Shown: piece by piece, positions 7,426-15,300 of the stretch
Layout of the letters: each line of letters opens with the position of its first letter
Numbering within the stretch: position 1 is the stretch's first letter
Origin: Bog-473 sp036491435
GTDB lineage: Bacteria > Actinomycetota > Acidimicrobiia > Acidimicrobiales > RAAP-2
DNA length: 17,668 nt
Assembly (NCBI GenBank): GCA_036491435.1
Contig: DASXBZ010000032.1
Location: 1 to 17,668, forward strand
Reading direction: 5' to 3'
Program-made: the position numbers and the translations under genes
The notes under the pieces: model-generated
Told to the model about the DNA's origin: nothing
Databases searched by the model: none
Seen by the model: only the letters and a program-made list of their open reading frames with translations

Positions 7426-8871
7426 GTGGCAGACCGCCCCCACGTCGTCGTGGTGGGCCTGGGGCCCGCCGGCACCGACCTCGCCGGACCCGGGATCGCA
7501 GAACTCCGGCGTGACCCGGCGACGACCTGGTTGCGTACGGCGCGCCATCCGGCCGCGGCGGCCCTCGAGGGTGCGCACACCTTCGACGACGTCTACGAGT
7601 CGGCGGGCACCTTCGACGATGTCTACGCGGCCATCGTCGAACGGTTGGTGGTCGCGGCCCAGTCGGCGTCGCCGGAGGCGGTGGTCTATGCCGTCCCCGG
7701 GTCGCCCCTCGTGGCCGAGCGGACCGTCGAGCTCCTGCGCGCCGACGCGCGCGTCGAGGTCACGATCGTGCCGGCGCTCTCCTTCCTCGATCTGGCCTGG
7801 GCCGCGCTCGGGATCGACCCGCTCGCGGCCGGCGTCCGGCTCGTCGACGCCGCCGAGTTCGCAGACGTCGCGGCGACCGAACGCGGGCCGTTCCTGGTCG
7901 CGCAGTGCTGGTCGCGCCACCTCCTCTCCGAGGTGAAGCTGGCCTTCGGGGACGACGCCGCTGCGACGCCACCGCGTCCGGTCCTGTTGCACCATCTCGG
8001 CCTCGAGGACGAGGTGGTGGTGGAAGTGGACTGGTGGGATCTCGACCGGACCCTCGAGCCGGACCACCTCACCTCGCTGTACGTGCCGCGATTCGGCGAG
8101 GGGGTGCGTCTCGGACCCGGCCCCGAGGTGGCACGCCTGGTGGCCCTCATGGACACGCTGCGCGAGCAGTGCCCTTGGGACCGCGCCCAGGACCACGCGT
8201 CCCTGATGCCACACCTCGTGGAGGAGGCCTACGAGGTGCTCGATGCGCTCTCGGCACTGTCCGCGGCGGACGCCTCCGAGACGCGGGCGGCCAACGTCCA
8301 CCTCGAGGAAGAGCTGGGCGACCTCCTGTTCCAGATCGTCTTCCACGCGCGCCTGGGCGCCGAGGACGGCGTCTTCGACATGGCCGGCGTGGCCCGGACC
8401 GTGCACGACAAGCTGGTGCACCGGCATCCCCACGTCTTCGGCGACGTGGAGGCCGACGACCCGAGCCAGGTCATGGCGAACTGGGAGGAGATCAAGCGGA
8501 GCGAGAAGGGGCGCGTGAGCGTCACCGAGGGGATCCCGGTCGCACTGCCGGCTCTCGCGTACGCGAGCAAGCTCGCCCGCAAGGCGCGTTCGGTCGGGGT
8601 CGTGCCACACGTCATGGATGCGAGCGAGGCCGAAACGGACCTGGCTGCGCTGGCGCGCCTCGCCGAGCGTGTGACGCCACATCCCGACGACCCGCTGGTG
8701 CGAGACGAAGGCGTCGAGCGGCAGATCGGCGAGCTGCTCTTCGCGATCGTGAACCTCGCACAGCGCGTCGGTGTCGACGCGGAACAGGCGCTGCGGGAGC
8801 GCGCCCTCGTGCTGCGCGCCGACATCCGGCGCGCCGAGGGCGTCCCCGATGCCCCGGAGGGCAACCGCTAG
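7426..8871 (+). CDS. mazG: YabN-type fusion: tetrapyrrole methylase-like domain + MazG nucleotide pyrophosphohydrolase
   Basis: A 481-residue protein with two parts. Residues 1 to about 225 resemble the SAM-dependent tetrapyrrole methylase fold (VVVGLGPAGTDLA near the start, VYAVPGSPLVAERT later), as in Bacillus YabN. From about residue 233 (LVALMDTLREQCPWD, the classic MazG entry) follows a MazG domain that hydrolyses nucleoside triphosphates to monophosphate and pyrophosphate, thought to clear abnormal nucleotides. The metal-binding signature is complete: EEAYE (266-270) and EELGD (295-299). A second C-terminal MazG-like repeat (about 370-465) is degenerate, with ERQIGE (431-436) where EELGD is expected. 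GTG 7426 follows the previous stop by two bases, so translational coupling is likely. The role of the methylase half in such fusions is not established. Confidence 0.93.
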   Translation: MADRPHVVVVGLGPAGTDLAGPGIAELRRDPATTWLRTARHPAAAALEGAHTFDDVYESAGTFDDVYAAIVERLVVAAQSASPEAVVYAVPGSPLVAERTVELLRADARVEVTIVPALSFLDLAWAALGIDPLAAGVRLVDAAEFADVAATERGPFLVAQCWSRHLLSEVKLAFGDDAAATPPRPVLLHHLGLEDEVVVEVDWWDLDRTLEPDHLTSLYVPRFGEGVRLGPGPEVARLVALMDTLREQCPWDRAQDHASLMPHLVEEAYEVLDALSALSAADASETRAANVHLEEELGDLLFQIVFHARLGAEDGVFDMAGVARTVHDKLVHRHPHVFGDVEADDPSQVMANWEEIKRSEKGRVSVTEGIPVALPALAYASKLARKARSVGVVPHVMDASEAETDLAALARLAERVTPHPDDPLVRDEGVERQIGELLFAIVNLAQRVGVDAEQALRERALVLRADIRRAEGVPDAPEGNR

Positions 8872-8918
8872 TCTTGGATCCGGTGTCCCACCAGGGCGGA
8901 CGCCGAAGGAGCGACGCA

Positions 8919-10217
8919 GTGAGCACCATTGAGCACGTGATCGGGCGCGAGGTCCTCGACTCCCGCGGCAACCCGACCGTCGAGGCCGAGGTGCTCCTCG
9001 ATTCCGGCGCGCGCGGACGGGCGATCGCGCCGTCCGGTGCCTCGACCGGCATCCGCGAGGCGGTCGAATTGCGCGACGGCGGTGACCGCTACGGCGGCAA
9101 GGGAGTCGAGCACGCGGTCGCACACGTCAACGGCGAGATCGCCGCCGCCGTGGCCGGGTTGGACGCGCTGGACCAGCGGTCCGTCGACCACGCGCTCATC
9201 GATGTGGACGGGACGCCGGACAAGGGCCGGCTGGGGGCGAACGCGCTGTTGGCCGTGTCGCTCGCCAGCGCCAAGGCCGTCGCCGACGACCTCGAGATCC
9301 CGCTGTACCGCTCCATCGGCGGCGCCAATGCGCACGCGCTGCCGGTGCCGATGCTCAACGTGCTGAACGGCGGCGCCCACGCGAAGAACTCCATCGACTT
9401 CCAGGAATTCATGCTCATGCCGGTCGGCGCGGCGTCGTTCGGCGAGGCGCTGCGGTGGGGCACGGAGACGTACCACACGCTGAAGGGCGTGCTGGCCGAC
9501 CGGGGGCTGTCCACGGCCGTCGGCGACGAGGGCGGCTTCGCCCCGGACCTCCCGCAGAACGAGGACGCCGTCAAGCTGCTGGTGGAGGCGATCGAGCTGG
9601 CCGGCCGGACGCCGGGTGACGACATTGCGCTGGCGCTCGACCCGGCCACCAGCGAGCTGTGGAGCGACGGTGCGTACGTCCTGGCGGGGGAGGGGCGGAC
9701 CCTGTCGTCCTCCGAATTGGTCGACTACTGGGTAGACCTGGTCGACCGCTACCCGATCGTGTCGATCGAGGACGGCATGGCCGAGGAGGACTGGGCGGGG
9801 TGGTCCGCCCACACCAAGGCCCTGGGTGGGCGGATCCAGCTCGTGGGCGACGACATCTTCGTCACCAACGCCGAGATCCTCGAGCGTGGCATCCGCGAAG
9901 GCGTCGCGAACGCCATCTTGGTGAAGCTCAACCAGATCGGCACGCTGACCGAGACGCTCGACACCGTCGCGCTGGCCACCCGTTCCTCGTACCGTCCCGT
10001 GATCTCGCACCGCTCGGGGGAGACAGAGGACACGACGATCGCCGACCTGGCGGTCGCCGTGAACGCGGGGCAGATCAAGGCGGGTGCGCCCGCCCGGTCC
10101 GACCGCGTCGCGAAGTACAACCAGCTGCTGCGGATCGAGGAGGACCTGGGCGAGTCGGCGGCCTTCCCCGGGCGCGCCGCGCTGGCGGCCGGAGGGGCGG
10201 CACGTGGCGGCGCCTAA
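8919..10217 (+). CDS. eno: Enolase (phosphopyruvate hydratase)
   Basis: Enolase converts 2-phosphoglycerate to phosphoenolpyruvate in glycolysis; bacterial forms are also often found at the cell surface or in RNA-degrading complexes. The 432-residue length is standard. Visible active-site residues are His154 and Glu163 (GGAHAKNSIDFQEF), Glu204 (GDEGGFAP), metal ligands Asp241, Glu284 (SIEDGMAEEDW) and Asp311 (GDDIFVT), then Lys336 (VKLNQ), His364 and Ser366 (SHRSGETEDT) and Lys387 (IKAGAPARSDR). All are intact. The GTG at 8919 has a good Shine-Dalgarno (AAGGAG, 8906-8911). The gap of 47 bases from mazG is the largest after the rplY-pth gap and contains TAGTCT (8869-8874), which could be a weak internal -10. 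The 3' end overlaps the division gene by 14 bases. Confidence 0.98.
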   Translation: MSTIEHVIGREVLDSRGNPTVEAEVLLDSGARGRAIAPSGASTGIREAVELRDGGDRYGGKGVEHAVAHVNGEIAAAVAGLDALDQRSVDHALIDVDGTPDKGRLGANALLAVSLASAKAVADDLEIPLYRSIGGANAHALPVPMLNVLNGGAHAKNSIDFQEFMLMPVGAASFGEALRWGTETYHTLKGVLADRGLSTAVGDEGGFAPDLPQNEDAVKLLVEAIELAGRTPGDDIALALDPATSELWSDGAYVLAGEGRTLSSSELVDYWVDLVDRYPIVSIEDGMAEEDWAGWSAHTKALGGRIQLVGDDIFVTNAEILERGIREGVANAILVKLNQIGTLTETLDTVALATRSSYRPVISHRSGETEDTTIADLAVAVNAGQIKAGAPARSDRVAKYNQLLRIEEDLGESAAFPGRAALAAGGAARGGA

Positions 10218-10743
10218 GAAGAAGGGCCGCGGCCGTTCGCGCCCCTCGCGCGCGGGCCAAGCCTCGGCCGCCGGCCGCTCCCGGCTCCTGTTCGTCGGCG
10301 CTTTGGTGTTCTCCGCCGTCGTCCTCGTCGCCTGGTTCCCGGCCAGCTCGTTGCTCAACCAGCGTTCCGACCTTGCCGGCACGTCGGGGCAACTGTCCGC
10401 GCTGCACAAGCAGGACGCCGCCCTAGCGCAGGAGAAGAAGAACCTGAGCGACGCCGGCGAGATCGGACGGATCGCCCGCGAGCAGTACCAGTTCGTCGGC
10501 CCGGGTCAGCGGGCTTACGAGGTGCTCCCGCCTTCGGGCGCGGCCGCGGCAGGCACGCCGTATGCGGGAGACCCGGGCTCGAACGGCCCGGCCACCCCGT
10601 CGGCCACCTCGGAACTCCCTCCGGGGGGTGTCACGACGACGAGCACGCCCGCCGGCCACGCCGGACAAGCGAAGACGGCCGCCCCACCCCCTTCGTCGGG
10701 ACTGTTGGCGCGCATGTTGCATTCGCTCGAGTTCTGGCGTTGA
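10204..10743 (+). CDS. divIC: DivIC/FtsB-family septum formation initiator
   Basis: A 179-residue single-pass membrane protein of the DivIC/FtsB family, which forms a coiled-coil complex with FtsL and FtsQ/DivIB at the division site. The first 27 residues are very basic (KKKGRGRSRPSR) and presumably cytoplasmic. A membrane helix spans about 28-45. An extracytoplasmic heptad region follows (about 47-82, LLNQRSDLAGTSGQLSALH onward), then the family-typical ending IGRIAREQYQFVGPGQRAY. The last 75 or so residues are low-complexity Gly/Ala/Pro/Thr, probably disordered. GTG 10204 lies inside the enolase reading frame and has GGAGG (10191-10195) eight bases upstream. The position after eno and before DUF501 and ppx is the conserved actinobacterial arrangement and supports the call. 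Confidence 0.9.
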   Translation: MAAPKKKGRGRSRPSRAGQASAAGRSRLLFVGALVFSAVVLVAWFPASSLLNQRSDLAGTSGQLSALHKQDAALAQEKKNLSDAGEIGRIAREQYQFVGPGQRAYEVLPPSGAAAAGTPYAGDPGSNGPATPSATSELPPGGVTTTSTPAGHAGQAKTAAPPPSSGLLARMLHSLEFWR

Positions 10744-11204
10744 CCGCACGCCACGTGGACGACGACGAGGCCACTGCCGCGCTGCTGGGACGGGATCCCG
10801 GCGGCGCCTTCACCGTCGTGGTCCGCGGCCCGGATGGCGCGCCGGTCGTGATCGAGAACGAGCCGTTTCTCCGCGACGGGACGCCGATGCCGACGCGTTA
10901 CTGGCTGGTCGACCCCGAGCTGCGCGCCCAGGTCGGACGGCTCGAGGCGTCAGGCGGCGTGCGCGAAGCGGAGCGCCGCGTCGACCAGGTCGCTCTGGCG
11001 GAATGCCATCGCCGCTACGCCGCCGCCCGCGACGCGCTGATACCGCCGGAGTGGGCGGGTCCCCGGCCGAGCGGTGGCGTCGGCGGGACGCGCCAGGGGG
11101 TCAAATGCCTGCACGCGCACCTGGCGTGGTGGATGGCCGGTGGGGACGACCCTGTCGGCGCGTGGGTGGCGCAACGACTGGAGCTCACGCGACCCGAGGG
11201 ATGA
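10740..11204 (+). CDS. DUF501 family protein
   Basis: A 154-residue protein of the DUF501 family, found almost only in actinobacteria between the DivIC-like gene and ppx; its function is unknown. Recognisable features are LGRDPGGAFTVVVRGPDG (16-33), DGTPMPTRYWLVDP (46-59) and, near the C terminus, GVKCLHAHLAWWMAGG followed by DPVGAWV. The CLHAH segment, with a cysteine and two histidines, is the family hallmark and could bind a metal, although that is inference. There is no signal peptide or membrane segment, so it is likely cytoplasmic. The TTG start at 10740 overlaps the previous stop as TTGA, implying coupled translation. GTG at 10755 is an in-frame alternative that would shorten it by five residues. 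Confidence 0.9.
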   Translation: MTARHVDDDEATAALLGRDPGGAFTVVVRGPDGAPVVIENEPFLRDGTPMPTRYWLVDPELRAQVGRLEASGGVREAERRVDQVALAECHRRYAAARDALIPPEWAGPRPSGGVGGTRQGVKCLHAHLAWWMAGGDDPVGAWVAQRLELTRPEG

Positions 11205-11235
11205 GCGCGCGGCGCTGCTGTGGTAGTCCAAGAGG

Positions 11236-12165
11236 ATGAGCGACACCGCCGCCTTGGCCGCGGTCGATTGTGGGACGAACTCCACCCGGCTCCTCGTGGT
11301 CCGGGCGTCGGGGGAGGTGGCGGCCCGCGAGATGCGGATCACCCGCTTGGGCGCCGGCGTGGACGCCTCGCGCCGCCTCCGCCCCGAGGCCATCGAGCGC
11401 ACGCTCGATGTGCTCAAGGAGTACCGCGCCATCATGGATGCCGAGCAGGTGACACGCACCCGCCTTGTCGCGACGTCCGCGGTGCGCGACGCGTCGAACC
11501 CTGAGGCCTTCCTCGAGCCGGCGTCAGCCGTGGTGGGCGTGCGTGCCGAAGTGCTCAGCGGAGACGAAGAAGGTCGCGTTTCCTACGCGGGTGCCACCGG
11601 CGACCTGCCGCCCATCGCCGGGCACACCGTCGTCATCGACATCGGTGGAGGGTCCACCGAGATCGTCACGCTGGTCGATGGTGCGATCGCGGCGATCTCA
11701 CTGGACATCGGCTGCGTCCGCCTCACCGAGCGGTACCTGCAGAGCGATCCACCGACGGCCGAGGAGATCGACGCGGCACGCGGCGCGATCGAGGTCGAGC
11801 TCGAGCGGGCCGCACAGCGGATGCCCGTGCTGGCGCAGATCGGATCGGCCGACCGCCTCGTCGGCCTGGCGGGGACCGTCTCGACGCTCGCCGGCCTCGA
11901 GCTGGGCCTCGTCCAGTACGACCGTGACCGCATTCATCATTCGGTTCTGTCGCGCACCTCGGTGGAGAAGTGGTGCGACCTGCTCGGCGCGGAGCGCGTG
12001 CGGGAGCGGGCCGAACGGGCCGCCATCACGGAGGGCAGGGAGGACGTCATCTTCGGGGGCGCTCTCGTGCTCAGAGAGGCCATGCGCCGCTTCGGATTTG
12101 CCGAATGTGTCGTTTCGGAAGCCGACATTCTCGACGGCTTGATTCTCGGCTTGCGCGGCCGCTGA
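11236..12165 (+). CDS. ppx: Exopolyphosphatase / pppGpp phosphatase (Ppx/GppA family)
   Basis: A 309-residue Ppx/GppA enzyme of the short actinobacterial form, like Mycobacterium Rv1026 (Ppx2) at the same place in the genome. The family removes terminal phosphate from polyphosphate and/or the 5' gamma phosphate of pppGpp. ASKHA-fold motifs are visible in order: phosphate 1 VDCGTNSTRLLV (10-21), ATSAVRD, LSGDEEGRVSYAG with the expected catalytic glutamate, phosphate 2 VIDIGGGSTEIV, and GLAGTVSTLAG. There is no C-terminal HD-type domain as in E. coli Ppx. The ATG at 11236 directly abuts AAGAGG, too close for a normal Shine-Dalgarno; TAGTCC (11224-11229) lies at the distance expected for a leaderless start. 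It is probably the last gene of the operon. Which substrate it prefers cannot be told from sequence. Confidence 0.93.
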   Translation: MSDTAALAAVDCGTNSTRLLVVRASGEVAAREMRITRLGAGVDASRRLRPEAIERTLDVLKEYRAIMDAEQVTRTRLVATSAVRDASNPEAFLEPASAVVGVRAEVLSGDEEGRVSYAGATGDLPPIAGHTVVIDIGGGSTEIVTLVDGAIAAISLDIGCVRLTERYLQSDPPTAEEIDAARGAIEVELERAAQRMPVLAQIGSADRLVGLAGTVSTLAGLELGLVQYDRDRIHHSVLSRTSVEKWCDLLGAERVRERAERAAITEGREDVIFGGALVLREAMRRFGFAECVVSEADILDGLILGLRGR

Positions 12166-12247
12166 CGCACGCCGAAACCGAGCAATGCAAGCCCGTGGCA
12201 TCCACGTCGTGGGCCCCGCGCTCGGAGGCCTTTCTGTCATCGTGCAA

Positions 12248-12266
12248 CTCGGCAACGAGCAGTTTT
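12248..12266 (+). terminator. Weak candidate intrinsic terminator after ppx
   Basis: CTCG (12248-12251), loop GCAA, CGAG (12256-12259), then CAG and TTTT (12263-12266). The stem is only four pairs but is closed by a GNRA-type tetraloop and followed by a short T run. It lies about 80 bases beyond the ppx stop, before the next promoter. A low-confidence call by eye. Confidence 0.25.
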
Positions 12267-12301
12267 GAGCCAGCGGAATTTCCTCATCGCCGGCTGAGTC
12301 C

Positions 12302-12335
12302 CAGGTCGGGGAGCCGCAGGTCCCGGTGCTATTCT
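12302..12335 (+). promoter_or_regulatory. Extended -10 promoter with upstream direct repeats for the multidomain glycan gene
   Basis: TGC-TATTCT (12327-12335) is an extended -10 element with five of six bases matching. The predicted start is near 12342, giving a leader of about 20 bases that contains GAAGGG (12347-12352) nine bases before the ATG at 12362. No convincing -35 is present. Two copies of CAGGTC (12302-12307 and 12317-12322), spaced 15 bases, sit where a regulator could bind. The rest of the 196-base gap holds no gene I can support. Confidence 0.5.
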
Positions 12336-12361
12336 GCGGGTGTGCTGAAGGGCTGCGCCCG

Positions 12362-15300
12362 ATGAGTGGCGTGCGCGGCGCGACGGACGGTTCCCCCACC
12401 TCCAGGAACGGAACGGTGGATGCCGTCTTCGTGGTGGGCATGCACGACAGCGGAGTCGACCTCCTCGGTCAGGCGTTGTCGCTGGTGGGCCTCTCGACTC
12501 TTCGAGACGACGAGGACCAGCCAAGGTCCCGCCGCCTGAGTGCCCTCAACGATCGGCTGCTCACGGCCGCGACGGTGCCGGGCGAGGTCCTTCCCGCTGC
12601 GGCGCCGGCTGAGTTGGTGCGCGACCTGGCGATCTGGCTGCCGGAAGCGAAGGACCTGGCGACCAACCTTCTGCCGGAGGACCCCGCACCCTGGGTTTGG
12701 GCCGATCCTCGACTCAGCTTCCTCGTCCCGTTCTGGTCCACCGCGCTCGAACTGGCGCCTGCAGTGATCTTGGTGCACCGGGCCCCTGCGGCGATGCGGA
12801 CGGAGCGCACCTTCGGCGCGGCCGGCGCTGTTGCTACGTGGGACCGTTACAACCGCTCGGCACTCGTCCTGTGCGGTCGGTATCCGTCGTTGGTGGTGAG
12901 CTACGACGACCTCGTCGGCCGGGGAAAGGAGACCCTCTCGGCGGTCGGGACGTTCCTCGGGTCCCTCGGGGTGCCGGTCGCCGACGACCTGGGCCCCGCC
13001 GTCGTGGCGTTGGACGCGCGCCTTGCCACATTCGACGACCGCGATCTTGGCCGAGAACCGGGCCACACCGACGTGGTCCTTCCCGCGCACAAGACGCTGC
13101 ACCGGCTGCTGGCAAGCCTCGACGGCCACAGCGTGCAAGACGACGGACCCACGTCCGAGTCGCTCGTGGACGTGACCGCGGACTTCTACACCGAGGACTA
13201 CTACGGCGCGTCCTACGACGAGGGAGGGGTGCCGTACCGCAGGGAGGAGGAGGTCTGGGTCTCCTTCTTCGAAGGCGTGGCCAACGCGATCGCCAAGAAC
13301 CTGGGCCCGCAGACGGTCCTCGACGTCGGCTGTGCGATCGGCATGTTGGTCGAAGCGCTTCGAGATTGCGGCATAGACGCGAAGGGTTTCGACCTCTCTC
13401 CGTGGGCCATCGAGCAGATCCCGGCGCGCCTGCAACCCTATTGCTGGGTCGGCTCCGTGACCGAGGAGATCGAAGGGCACTACGACCTGATCACCTGCAT
13501 CGAAGTGCTCGAACATCTCCCGCCGTGGATGGCGGATGCCGCCGTGGCCAACATCTGCCGGCACGCCGATCACGTGCTCTTCTCCTCGACGCCCGACGAC
13601 TTCGACGAACCGACCCACCTCAACGTCGAACCTGTGGGGTACTGGACCAATCTCTTCATGCAGCACGGTTTCGTCAGAGACCTCAGCCGGGACACCGACT
13701 TCCTCGCCCCCCACGCCATGTTGTTCCGGCGAGGTGAGGCGGACACGGAGTCTCTTGTCGCTGACTACGAGCGTGCGTTGTGGGCAGCCAAGAAGAGTGC
13801 ACTGGACACGACCAAGGAACAACACCGGCTGCGGGATGCCGCGATCGCAGAAGCTCACCGCGAGAACCAAGAGGAGGTCGCGCGGGCCAAGAACTCCTTG
13901 GAAGAGCTCGGGCGCCGCCGCGATGCCGAGAACCGGGCCGCCTTCGCCGAAGTCCGCTACTTCGAGGAGAGCGAACGGCGTCTCGCCGGACTGCTCCAGT
14001 TCCGTGAGTCTCAGCTCAGGGAGGTGTACAACACCAAAACCTTCCGCTACAGCACGAGTCTGCGCCGCATGTACGGACGGCTGCGCGGTTTGGGCGTGGT
14101 CTCGGCCGCGGTGCTCCCCCCACCCGTACACCTTCCTCCCGGCACTTACGAGACCTGGATAGAGTCGTTCGACACCCTCGACGACGAAGCGAGGGCCCAG
14201 ATCACGTCTCAGCTGTCAGCGTTGACGCTGCGGCCGAAGCTCTCAGTGATGATGCCGGTGTACAACCCGCCGGTCGACATGCTCCGCGCCGCGATCGAGT
14301 CGGTCCGTGACCAACTCTACGAGGACTGGGAGTTGTGCATCGCGGACGACTGTTCGACGGACACCGCTGTCCAACAGCTCCTCAGTGAGTACGCCGCGTC
14401 CGATGATCGCATCAAGGTCATCCGTCGCCAGGAGAACGGTCACATTTCTGCGGCATCGAACAGCGCACTCTCACTGGTGAGCGGTGAATGGGTCGCTTTG
14501 CTCGATCACGATGACATCCTGGCGCCGCACGCGTTGGCGCTCTTCGCGTTGGCCATCGCGGATCAACCGGATGCGGGCGTGATCTACAGCGATGAGGACA
14601 AGCTCGACGAGAGCGGGCATCGAAGAGACCCCTTCTTCAAGCCGAACTTTGACCCGCTGTTGCTGCTGGGCCAGAACTTCGTCAGTCACTTCAGCGCATT
14701 CCGCAAGGACCTGGTGGACCGCGTCGGGGGCTATCGGGTCGGCTACGAAGGCAGCCAGGACTGGGACCTGACGCTTCGGGTCAGCGAGCACTTGAACCCT
14801 TCACAGGTGATCCACATTCCGCACGTCCTCTATCACTGGCGAGTTCACGCTTCGTCCACCGCGTCGGTCGTCTCGGCCAAGCCCTACGCCGTGGATGCCG
14901 GCCAGCGGGCCGTTGTCGACCACCTCGAGCGGACCGCACGGCGGGCGAGGACGACGCGTATCGGGCAGTGGGGCTTCAACAGGGTCACCTTCGACCTTCC
15001 TGACCCGCCTCCGAAGGTCAGCGTTATCATCCCGACGCGCGACGGCGAGCGGCTGACGCGTTGTATCGACAGCGTGCTCGCCTTCACCATCTACCCGGAC
15101 TTCGAGGTGCTGGTCGTCGACAACGGCAGCCAGAAGCGCACGACCCTGGAGTACCTCCGGGCGAACGACCACCGCCTCTCGGTGATCCGGGACGACCGGC
15201 CCTTCAATCACTCCGCCCTGAACAACGTGGCGGTTGCGCAGTCTTCGGGTGAGATCGTCTGCCTCCTGAACGACGACACCGAGGTCATCGGCGGTGGCTG

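Noticed and set aside
7579..7626. Near-identical 18-base direct repeats 30 bases apart (encoding TFDDVY twice) in the YabN-MazG gene
   Set aside because: Related YabN-type proteins have two similar acidic-aromatic stretches here, so the repeat is probably protein-level conservation plus codon bias rather than a mobile or regulatory repeat.
7183..9123. A 646-codon minus-strand open frame opposite mazG and the start of eno
   Set aside because: Shadow of third-position GC bias; no recognisable domain, while both plus-strand proteins are well conserved.
12166..12361. Possible tRNA or small RNA gene in the gap after ppx
   Set aside because: No T-loop (GTTCGA-type) sequence or cloverleaf could be built; the short hairpins here are only four or five pairs.
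12329..14131. A 600-codon minus-strand open frame opposite the sulfotransferase/methyltransferase region
   Set aside because: No motifs, composition typical of antisense high-GC frames, and the sense strand carries clear methyltransferase and GT2 motifs.
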